Origin: Agelas oroides
Taxonomy: Eukaryota > Porifera > Demospongiae > Agelasida > Agelasidae
Assembly (NCBI GenBank): GCA_949130485.1
Contig: OX422191.1
Location: 7,751,754-7,815,753 of the forward strand
Direction of reading: 5' to 3'
Length of the DNA: 64,000 bases
The notes below the pieces were generated by a model. The model did no database searches, was not told where the DNA came from, and saw only the letters and a list, made by a program, of their open reading frames with translations. Each line of letters starts with the position of its first letter. Within the stretch, counting starts at the first letter, position 1. This document shows, in pieces, positions 55,497-64,000 of the stretch. A program made the translations under genes and the position numbers.

Positions 55497-56755
55497 TGGC
55501 ACTTCAGTGCCTTTTCATTCGATTGGTTGCTAACCTGTGTGTTTTCATATATTGATAATACCTGGTTTTGTTGGGTAGCAAGTATTTACTGAGTTATTTA
55601 TCTAGTGCCAGTGTGTATATACTAACAGTTGAGTGTATCTGCAAATACCTACTATAAGTTTGTGAGGTAGTTTTATGTATCATTGACATTGAGGGATTGT
55701 GCTGTATCAACTAATTCCAGGGCTGAAGATAACTCTTTTTTTTTTTTTCTGGAGTGGCAAACTTATTAGCTCAGGTAGAGGACATGGCTTCCCTGCAGCC
55801 CTTCACTCTAGGTATAGTTTGGTCCCAGACCCTTCAGCGGAAAGGCAGAGTAAACACGGGCACCAGACAGAAGGGTCTGGAAAACTAACTACACTCTAGG
55901 GCGTCTGGGGGCATGCTCTCCCAGGAAGTTTTAGGTCTGAGGCACCTTCTGCTGCATTCTGATCCATACAGAGAAAAACACAGAGCTTCTTGGAAAAAAG
56001 GTCATTGAGCGGCTTATCATCGCTTGCTGAGCTACCGAAACTGGAAACCATTTCCATCGGTTCCATGTCAGCTGACTGGTCATGTGACAGTGTGCTGGAT
56101 TTAAAAGCCACTGCCTAGTCAGCAATCAACATAGCGAACTGTAAGTGTAACAGAGCAAGCCAGCGGTAAGTCAGCAAGTGAATGCAAGTTCCCTATTTAT
56201 GCTAGATAAGGCCTTGTGTTTTACTTTCTTTGATAGCCACTCTCTCACCAAGCTAGGACTTGGGACAGCAGTGCTGCATGAAAACCATCAGTGGCAAATT
56301 TACCTTCCCACTTATCATTTCTGTGACAGAGAAGTTTCCTATCAATGATGACCTATCGTAATGTGAACAAGAGTTGAAACTGCCATGGCCCAATCTTTTC
56401 ATAGGTGGAGAGTGCTAATGATGTACCAGCATGAGCACCACATGATTTTGGGAAAAATTTTTGGGCATTTGACAGACCATTTATTAAAACCGTGTAGTTG
56501 ATTAGCTGTTCTTATACTAAAGTCCACTGTGTATTGGAGGCTAAAATAATCTTCATAGAGCTAGTAGCTAGCCAGTACCGCCTAAACAGGGTTTCTTTGC
56601 ACAATCACAGAGTACTCACAATGCAAAAGAGATGTGACTGAGTGTGCTGTTGATAAATATGAGTTGGTCTAATGTGGACTCAACCCCTCTGAGTGAGTTT
56701 TGTCACTGAATGAAAATAATGAATGGAAGCAACAGTTATGTGTCCACTTCAACAG
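55497..56755. other. Intergenic or intronic sequence with an hAT-type module
   Basis: GGCGTCTGGGGGCATGCTCT and CCCAGGAAGTTTTAGG (55898-55935, reverse orientation) belong to the hAT module family. A T-run lies at about 55736-55749. No gene is recognised before the Death-domain exon. Confidence 0.5.
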
Positions 56756-57043
56756 GTGAGGATGACCTCGCTGATACAATTAGAGAGCTAACTGATGTTG
56801 CTGCTAAATGGAGAAGTATCGGTGTTCTTTTGGGAATTTGAGACAGCCAGCTGGAGGCTATTCTGTTGCAGGGAGATAGTCCACTAGACTGCCTTAGACA
56901 AATGTTAGCTTCCTGGTTGTGTAAAAACTATAGCGTGAAGCAATTCGGAGAGCCAATATGGGCAAAATTGGTGGAAGCTGTTAACCATTCAGCAGGTGGA
57001 GGAAACCCTCATCTTGCCAGTAGAATAGCCACAAAACATGGAG
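56756..57043 (+). pseudogene. Death-domain exon with an internal stop
   Basis: The segment begins after a splice acceptor (TTCAACAG, ending 56755) and ends before a donor (GAG/GTACTT). It is 288 bp, symmetric phase 1-1. Its translation shows Death-domain features: LADTIRELTDVAAKWRSIG, LLGI, then DSQLEAI, CLRQMLASWL, WAKLVEAV and LASRIATKH. An in-frame TGA at 56839-56841 stands where the pattern expects a residue such as Arg (CGA). Death domains mediate homotypic assembly in apoptosis and innate immunity (established knowledge). It may have been an exon of the NHL gene at 58.5 kb, or a separate relic. Truncation, a recent CpG-type nonsense change or a sequencing error are all possible. Confidence 0.72.
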
Positions 57044-57367
57044 GTACTTGTATATAGTGTAATGTACATTGAACATGTATCACTGGAAAAACCTGGTGTT
57101 GATTCAACCCAAGGTTGGTCACCTTAGTTGCTGGACCTTGGCCCCATACCACCTCCCACTTTTACTAGTGTAGGGTTCTGTCTACTCACAGTTCCAATAA
57201 GGAATGAATACTTTTGTAAAAGTGTACTACCCAGAAGTTCAAAAGTGGTACATATAAAAATGATTTATAATTTTGCAACCTAATTCATGTTCTGCGAAAC
57301 TTCGACTGGACAAGGCACTCGAAACCACAGCAAAAGAAGAAGTCCACCATTTGGATTTAGATCAACA

Positions 57368-57850
57368 CTTTAACCACCGATGATGCCATTTGGCGTGGTC
57401 TGACTTGGGCTGCGTATTATATCAGTTGGCTAAATCCATTTTGAAAATAGGTTTTGCTAGCAAAAAGGCTGGAATAGGGGGAGGTGGGTGGGCATAGTCA
57501 CGACATGCTATGCACATGGCAGCTGTCTTGGGTGGTGTAGAAAGCCATGGCACTGGTTGGACCATTTCTCACCTTGTTAGCACAAACCACCCCTCTCCCC
57601 TTGTAGGGGCACCATTTCTGTAGGCAGTTTTCAGCCAGGAGAAGCATCCCCTCATCAGGGAGCCCTGACCATTGAAAAGCACACTAATAAGTGGGTGTGG
57701 TTAAGGTCACAAACCCCCAGAAAATGACTCAAAGAAGGTTTGGCTCAAGTTTCCAGTGCTAGCTCAAAGCAGAAGTGGAAATACAGACCAAAGAATGTGT
57801 CCATAGTAAAAAGACTTCTAGTAAATGGCCTACGTATATGGTGGTTAAAG
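57368..57850. mobile_element. MITE, TTTAACCACC inverted repeats, second family member
   Basis: CTTTAACCACC (57368-57378) and GGTGGTTAAAG (57840-57850) are the arms. The interior aligns along most of its length with the unit-1 MITE at 5631-6218 (for example ATCAGTTGGC, GGGGGAGGTGGGTGGG, GCAGAAGTGGAAATACAG). It has a single copy of the block that is duplicated there. Confidence 0.82.
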
Positions 57851-58524
57851 AGTTAACCCACACTGCAACAAAAATTGCATTTATTGGGTTAAATCTAGCC
57901 TCATTCCCAAGCTATCACTAGCTGCCTCCAGTATTTGATCCATTACGTATGAAAACATGGAGAGGGAAGACCTGGGAGATTTCATCACAGTCAATGATGT
58001 CGGGTAGAGACCTCCAGCAGCAGTTACTTAGGGGCTGATCCATGGTGGTGGAAAGGGTGGCTAGCTTAGACTGATCAATGCAGAGTTTGTGATTTATAAC
58101 AATTGGGCACCACCCCCTGTGTGTCTACCCTCCGTCTACCTAATAACATCACACATGATTAAATCTCCTACACTTCCCCTCCATATTTGCATACTGCAAG
58201 AATTAATGACTAAAATGGTAAGAGACTTCGGGTTAAATCTGTTTCCAACTACAGTAGGAAGTCATTCATCTGAACACGCTGGGACAAAGGGGTGTTCAAA
58301 TAGCTGAGATGTTCAGATAGGTGAAACAGTAGTATTTGTGTAAAAGTAGAGTACTAGTGTACAGCAAAATACCTAGCTATTAACATCATTCTTTTAGGGG
58401 TTCAGATATTCGGATAACGGATAAGTGACTTCCTTGTGTATTTACAATGTATTAACCAGTGTTTGCATACTCTCACCATGTTAGCTTACCAACATTCTTC
58501 ATATCTCTCTCAATTGACATCAGG
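57851..58524. other. Probable intron or upstream sequence of the NHL gene
   Basis: It contains a 24-bp exact copy (58007-58030) of coiled-coil coding sequence from 58671-58694, followed by unrelated sequence. It ends in the acceptor TTGACATCAG (58523). No exon is confidently placed. Confidence 0.5.
58007..58030 (+). repeat. 24-bp duplicate of coiled-coil coding sequence
   Basis: Starts GAGACCTCCAGCAGCAGT and is identical to 58671-58694 inside the NHL gene; flanks do not match further. Either a relic of partial exon duplication or chance enrichment in a CAG-rich word. Confidence 0.6.
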
Positions 58525-59866
58525 AATTGACCTCACACAATCTTCAAAACAAAGGAAACTGGCACAAGAGGTCACAGCTGACAGTGAGGACAGAAAGAGG
58601 CAAATTAGGGAACTACAGCAAGAGAATAAGAAACTGCAACAGCTGAAAGAGGAGTGTGATGAACAAATTCGAGACCTCCAGCAGCAGTTACTTAAAAAAC
58701 CCAAAGCCTGCGCATGGCAGCAAGTCAATGGCTACCCACTTTCTCCAAAGAAGTGTTATGCAACAGGTAAGGGCCTGGAGGTGGCAGTAGTTGGAGAACA
58801 CACTACAGCAGTTTTCCATACTGTGGATGAAGAGGGCCAAGAGTATGACAAGTCACTTGAAAACATACAAGGTGAGCTCAAATCAGAACCTGATGATATT
58901 GAAGTCAATTGCAAAGTGGAAAAGAAGTATGAGATCAGTTACACACCCACCCACAGGGGAATTCACCAGTTGAGCATCATGGTCAAGGAAACACACATCA
59001 GAGGAAGTCCATTTACTGTGTTGGTAAAACTTCCCATTCAAAGGCCTGGTACTCCAGTCAAAATTATTGAAAAAGTTACTAATCCTTGGGGTGTTGCAGT
59101 CAGACACAATGGAGAGATCATTGTAGCTGAATTGAGAAATCGTTGTGTCTCAGTTTTTGCTCCCAATGGAGAGAAGACTAGAACATTTGGGACAAAAGGA
59201 TCTGCTCATGGTCAGTTCAAGTATCCTCGTGGTATTGCATTTGATAGTGCTGGAAACATTCTAGTTGCAGAGGGAGGAAACCATCGTATCCAGAAGTTTA
59301 CAGCAAAAGGACAGTTTCTCATAGCAGTTGGCAGGAAGGGTAGCGGTCATCTTGAATTTGATGATCCAATTGGCATCGGTATCAACCGGAAAAACAAGAA
59401 GGTGTATATTTGTGATTGTGATAATCATCGGATTCAGATTTTGAATGAGGACTTGACATTCTCTGGCAGTTTTGGCAGCTATGGCAATGGTGATGGACAA
59501 CTTAATTACCCCTGGGATGTGGCACTAGATAGTACTGGGAGTACATACATAGCTGACAGTGAGAACCATTGTATACAGGTCTTCACACCAGAGGGAATGT
59601 TCTTGAGACGGTTTGGGAAAAAAGGCAGTGGTGAGGGAGAACTAAACTGGCCCTCCAGTGTTACCATAGACTCCAATGATCTAGTGTATGTCACTGAGGT
59701 AAACAACCATCGTGTTTCCATATTTACTTGCCAAGGAAAGTTTGTACGATTATTTGGAGCCATGGGAGAAGGAACGGTACAATTTAATGAGCCTTGTGGA
59801 ATAGCTGTGGATGCAAGTGGATTAGTTTATGTTAGTGATACAAATGATCGACTGCTGGCATTTTAA
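58525..59866 (+). CDS. Coiled-coil, filamin-repeat and NHL-repeat protein (TRIM-NHL-like, no RING seen)
   Basis: The frame is open from 58436, but a polypyrimidine tract and CAG before 58525 suggest the exon starts there, so the N-terminus is upstream. In order: a coiled coil rich in E/Q/K (about codons 10-60 of the exon), a filamin/ABP280-type immunoglobulin repeat (CYATGKGLEVAVVGEHTTAV to RGSPFTVLVKLP), and about six NHL repeats forming a beta-propeller (WGVAV, PRGIAFDSAGNILVAEGGNH, PWDVALDSTGSTYIADSENH, to CGIAVDASGLVYVSDTNDRL). This is the C-terminal architecture of TRIM2/3/71-type proteins, which bind RNA or protein partners through the propeller. No RING or B-box is visible, so ubiquitin-ligase activity cannot be claimed. 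The Death-domain exon 1.5 kb upstream on the same strand may belong to the same gene (inference). Confidence 0.85.
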
Positions 59867-60077
59867 ACAATGACAATACCAATAGCTATTGTGCACTTAA
59901 GTTTAATACATTTATAATATGCTAATGCCATGCTAAACTGTCGTACTATTAAATTTTCTGCACCATATACTGTCAAAGCGCTCTTATAATTTCAATTATA
60001 TACATGGAGAGAAATCAAAACCAAACCAGTGAACCCATGCAGATCAGCTGTGATTAGGATGCAATTAGTGCTTGTAA

Positions 60078-60325
60078 GCAGCTGTTGTATACACTTTAGT
60101 TGCCATAGCATTCCTCACATTCGTGCATGGGGTTCATCACCACTACTTCTATGTGTGAATCAGTTGAAAGTGTACTGTGTACTGTGTAGTACTTAGTTAC
60201 ATAAAATACACCAACAATCTATCTAGAAAACCCATCAGCCTAAGGCTACTCTAACCATTATACCAGTTCTATAATAATGAAGTTAATCTTTGTGATATCC
60301 ACTGAGTTGCTTTCATTTGAACACG
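60078..60325 (+). pseudogene. Decayed 3' end of the membrane-protein family
   Basis: 60078-60185 aligns with the last membrane segment and beginning of the tail of the paralogue (53893-54000): GCTGTTG, ATAGCATTCCTCAC, CATCACC and the AAG-TG-ACT-TAT pattern near its end. 60275-60320 aligns with the end of the tail (54104-54150: TGAAGTTAATCTT, TTGCTTTCAT). Frameshifts and stops are present. It is the remnant of a further family member, located beyond the NHL gene. Confidence 0.75.
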
Positions 60326-62330
60326 GCAAAATAACTTGTGACAAAACCTGTTTCGCAATGTATACATGCTTCTTAATTAGATTGTAGTGTTCCTTTGTTG
60401 AAATATCAACCGCACATTATTCGAGTGATTACACTATATGCAGATACTCATTTTAGTTTTTCAGCTAGTTGTGTTAACCTTTTCACTGATTTTGGAGAAA
60501 CTTTTCAAATTGAGTGTGGGAAATCTTATCTTACATTTCAATTTAGGGGAGGAAGTTGAAGATAAACTAGGTGAAAGTCAACATCAGCTAATCGCAATTT
60601 ACTCTGGACTACTGAGGAATGGTAGAAAAGTATATGATGGACATTTGATTGCTCACTTTGAGTGTCTAGTTCTACAGACTGAAAGCAAATCTGGAAAGGT
60701 GCATAAATATATTACGTTTTGCACTTAGCAGTTACACTATGGTTTGATAAATTGTAACAGCACAGTGTGTAGCTTGCTGGAGCAGTGTTGAAGAGTTCAA
60801 AGGGGTGTATAGGTATTGCAGAAAAAAGCTCCTAGAGGGCTAAGTTTGGATGATGAAGTACGTAGTATGATCAAGAAAGATGACTGTACAAGCAGAGCCA
60901 CTTAAAACACTGGCATATAGGACAGGGTATTTAGTGAAGTGCTGTCTTCAGTAGTGCAGATGATTTAGCAAGTAATAGGCATAACATTAAAGGCCTACAC
61001 TGTTTAGCCAATTCATAACTGACAGTAGTATGAACTGGCACCTGACAATAACAGTAAGCAAGTAACTATATGTTATGATGACATAATTTTGCTAAAACAT
61101 GATTAACATCAAACATGGGAACCTTACTTTTGAACAAAGGGAAGATCTCAAATCCAGAATTGTTCTGTTATGTTGTAAACAAGTGTAGACACTCATAACC
61201 AAAGGTTGTGTGCCACAAGAATAAAACTGGTCCTGGAATTTTCTCTGTGGATTAGTATAAAAGTGTATTTATGTGTTTGGCAAGATCTAGCTTGTGCATG
61301 ACTAAACTCAATCACCACACGGATATTGGATGTGGTCTGCATGGGTAATGTGATTCTTTGATCCCTGAAATATCAAGTTCATGGTAAATACAGGTCATTG
61401 TTGTAGTTGCCATGCAGATTTTGTTAAGACAAGTGGTGAAAAGGACAAGAAGCAAATTATCAGTATCACTGATTGTCGAGTTGCGTGTAGTTGAGTACAT
61501 TTGTGACATTGTACTTTTTCATGCTGTATTTATTCTTGTGCAGTTGTGCTACCTGTACTGCAGTGATGAGGACAACTGCGTAGTGATCTGAACCATTCAA
61601 TATAACTGGAGATAACTATTTGATCAGTGCTAGAGCAAACAACATGTTCATCACAGATAATGCTTAGAGTTTGGTGTGTTAAGGCATTCTATTACAGTTT
61701 TACTTAACACAAAAATGAGTTATTGATCCGTGAAATGTACACAGTTTTGGTGTGGGTAAGTATTATGTGGCTCTTGTTTCTACCATCCAAAGGTGTTTAG
61801 CTAATTGCTACTTCTTACCTACGATAAAGGGCTTTGAGTGTGTGAAAGAGCAGTCTTTGTTTGCTGTTGGTAAGTATGCTAGGGCTGTGAAAACTCGCAA
61901 ATGAGCTTTGGTTCCTGTTAGCATTTGTGTATAAATGTTCAAGGTTTCTCAGGGTGGAAACGGTGTCCAGGGTCTACCTGGGCTGGAGTGCACAGTGAGT
62001 TGATGAATATTTAATGAGCACAATTAGGGCAGTAAATTTATGCAAATTTACTCATATCTCTCAATGGTTTGTTTCTGTGCCGTGTTTCTGGTTCTTCATG
62101 TCGTGTAGACTCTATTGATGTCTGTTTTGGTGGCATCTGTGCATTATTTTCTACCTGCCTCAACAAAAGTAAAAGTTGAGGCAATTACAATTTGACTCCT
62201 ACCAATTTCTATTATTAGCTTGTTTCCATGGTAATGCTTGATAAATAATAAATTACAATGTATTTGGCACTTGATGAAACGGTGATTTTTTTCTTAAACA
62301 ATGTGCGTTGTCTTCAGCAGCAGTTTTCGG
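60326..62330. other. Sequence without recognised features
   Basis: An open frame of 96 codons at 60438-60728 has no recognisable domain and only weak splice-like flanks. No other gene or repeat was recognised in this stretch. Confidence 0.45.
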
Positions 62331-62339
62331 AGGACATTT

Positions 62340-62535
62340 TACCTCTTTTTTTTTGTTTTTTTTCTTCCTTTTTTTCCCCCTTTTTTTCCGAGCATAACCG
62401 CACCCAAAGTGGAAAGAAAACGGTGACTGGGGTGCAGGTGGTAGCTAAATGCATCCCAAGTGCAAAGTATCGGGTGTAGGTGGCAGGCCATTTCATCCTG
62501 CCCATAACGGACCGTTGAGCAGATCCGCTAGTAGC
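62340..62535. mobile_element. Dispersed repeat with T-rich flank
   Basis: The segment starting GAGCATAACCGCACCC is homologous to 12966-13105 and 31401-31536, and is preceded by a long T/C-rich tract. Read on the minus strand it ends in an A-rich tail, which would suit a retroposon. No protein. Confidence 0.65.
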
Positions 62536-63200
62536 GATCTCCAACCACTATGATTCTACCTTTTGTAATGTAAAAATTTGAATGCAAAAACTCATCATGA
62601 AGATGTCTTCATTGGTTAACCAGGAGAAAGCCCAGTCACTGCTCTTCCAAACAAAATTTGTTTCGCGCAAATCGGGCGAGTACTTCCGGAGTTATGCGTT
62701 AACAATTTTTCTTGCGTAAATCTGCACGCGCCCCCAATTAGCTCCGACCACCCTTAAGCGTTTGTAGAGTGTATCTAGCAAAAAGAAGCACAGACAAGGC
62801 AGTTTAGTCACGTTTTGCACAGTTTGAAGGTATTTAGCATTAATAGAACGTCCCGGATCTGGAGAACGGGCGTTTTTTGTGCCGACGGACAACAACGACA
62901 GACGGACACGATCGAGCATGCACTCACAGTTTCAAAGTTTCATCGATACAGCCCAGGTGGACACGATATGAGTGCACAAATTACAAAACAACAGACGTAT
63001 ACAGAAATCTAAATCCATGTATGAAAAATATTCTTAAATTTTAGGTAATATCTCAACATTCAAATTCTCGAGCATGCCTAACAAATCTGAACTACTAAAA
63101 GAGTCTGAATTGTTCAGGTGCAGTTCCTTATGGTGTACAGTAAGAATGTGGTCAAGAACAGTGTATTTCAGTAAGGTAGAATCATCACATAGATGACAAG
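62536..63200. other. Sequence without recognised features
   Basis: Short frames only; nothing supported. Confidence 0.4.
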
Positions 63201-63224
63201 GATGATCCCCTCTTCCATGGTGGC

Positions 63225-63790
63225 TCATAGCTCTACTGACCATCTGCAGTCCCACAACAGCCTTCCACCCCAGATCAAGAGCATGATCCCACAACTTATA
63301 TAATTAGCCCATCCTGGACACTCCGCCACCTTAGCTATCATTGGAGCTTTCTCCTCACATCTTTCCAACAACCTTCTCCTGTCCACTTCCATGATAGCGT
63401 TCTTCATCTCCCTCAAACAGCACAAGTTCGTGCATGTAATAGCCTCAGTGAAGCGTGTTCCAAAACTCTCCTCTAGTTCCCTACACTCTCTCACCAGACA
63501 GATTGAGTCCACCTCGTTACACAGAGCCAGCACCACACACCCACTCAAACTGTCTGTACCCCTACCCATTACTCTCTTCAAAAACCCTAACTTCCTCACC
63601 AAGACCCTGCCCTTCATTGTAGGAACATCAAGTGTGGCAATAGCAGCAGTGTTGGAGTGATGTTTCGGCCACTTCAAAATCCCTTAAAACCAGCTCACCC
63701 TGAAACGCTTCCAACTTCATCATCAGTGCTTCTGTCAGAATCCAGTTTTCTGAGCCATAGGAATGCTGCATGCTGAGTGAAAATTTTACT
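63225..63790 (-). pseudogene. LINE ORF2 C-terminal fragment
   Basis: The minus-strand frame 63225-63677 has RVLVRKLGFLKRVMGRG, VVLALCNEV, CLVRECRELEESFGTRF and REMKNAIMEVDRRRLLERC. It is homologous to the post-RT part of the LINE relics at 15.0 kb and 34.2 kb (RILVSKLGFVVRLLKKG, CRELEDVFGTNF). Upstream on that strand (63690-63790), YGSENWILTEALMMKLEAF continues the protein in another frame, so there is a frameshift near 63685. No reverse transcriptase core is seen inside the window on this strand. Confidence 0.82.
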
Positions 63791-64000
63791 TTTGTCCGTA
63801 CGCGGCGTGCGGCTGTCGCGTTAAATTATAATTTGACATACGGAATACGTACGACAGATATATATACTCGCTCACGCTCGCCCAATTATTTTTTTTTTCA
63901 TTTGTTATGCAATCTGTTTGGCGCAACGAACATAGTTTACTTGCCAGTCAATTGTCATGAACATGGAAGATCAATCTACAAGTGCAGTGTTTCGCGCACT
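63791..64000. other. Right edge, no feature recognised
   Basis: A T-run at about 63889-63899 and CG-rich words; nothing further can be supported. Confidence 0.4.

Noticed and set aside
58436..58524. Translation start of the NHL protein at 58436
   Set aside because: A polypyrimidine tract and CAG at 58523 make this stretch more likely intron; the residues encoded there show no domain continuity with the coiled coil.
60438..60728. 96-codon frame, possible exon
   Set aside because: No domain is recognised, splice-like sites are weak, and there is no second copy to test conservation.

Overview
This window looks like nuclear DNA of an early-branching animal, most likely a demosponge. That is an inference from four things: eukaryotic splice acceptors and AATAAA signals, a dense load of non-LTR retrotransposon, hAT-like, TA- and TTAA-type transposon fragments, a Death-domain exon and a filamin/NHL gene, and a family of very large membrane proteins with Chlamydia-Pmp-like beta-helix repeats of the kind I associate with sponge genomes. 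No species can be named from sequence alone.

Layout. Positions 1-45188 are a tandem segmental duplication with a unit of about 18.4-20 kb (2.3 units visible; the left edge lies outside the window). Each unit carries, left to right: a large plus-strand Pmp-repeat/multi-pass membrane protein gene (copies at 1-3426, 19505-23464 and 38669-42706), a minus-strand secreted protein gene with a PLA2-like His-Asp motif, EGF modules and a C2-like domain (8678-10576 and 27119-29006), a minus-strand LINE 3' end (about 11.4-12.1 kb and 29.9-30.6 kb), a TTAA-type element with another repeat nested in it, a plus-strand LINE reverse-transcriptase relic (14.3-16.2 kb and 33.5-34.6 kb), and about 3.3 kb of upstream sequence. 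Unit 3 stops abruptly at 45188, before the EGF gene.

The units have decayed differently. Membrane-protein copy 1 is broken by a TA-flanked MITE, a 1-bp deletion and a lost stop; copies 2 and 3 are open, and copy 3 has one extra beta-helix coil. EGF/C2 copy 1 is open; copy 2 has a CGA-to-TGA stop and an 11-bp deletion. So each unit keeps a different gene. Five transposon-scale insertions differ between units and leave precise empty sites in the sister unit, giving target-site duplications and relative ages directly.

Right of the array, 45189-48513 is gene-free apart from a foldback element and an hAT-like element. At 48514-54168 is a divergent, longer (1884 aa) member of the same membrane-protein family. 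Then come a tRNA-Thr-derived repeat, a TIR element, a degenerate Death-domain exon (56756-57043), a coiled-coil/filamin/NHL gene (about 58525-59866), a decayed 3' end of the same membrane-protein family (60078-60325), a dispersed repeat, and a LINE ORF2 fragment on the minus strand near the right end.

Functional reading (inference). The locus combines glycosylated, repeat-rich surface proteins with a multi-pass membrane module, a secreted EGF/C2 protein, and a Death-domain/NHL neighbour. Repeat-number change, sister-copy pseudogenisation and mosaic exchange between copies resemble fast-evolving recognition or adhesion loci. No function is demonstrated by the sequence.
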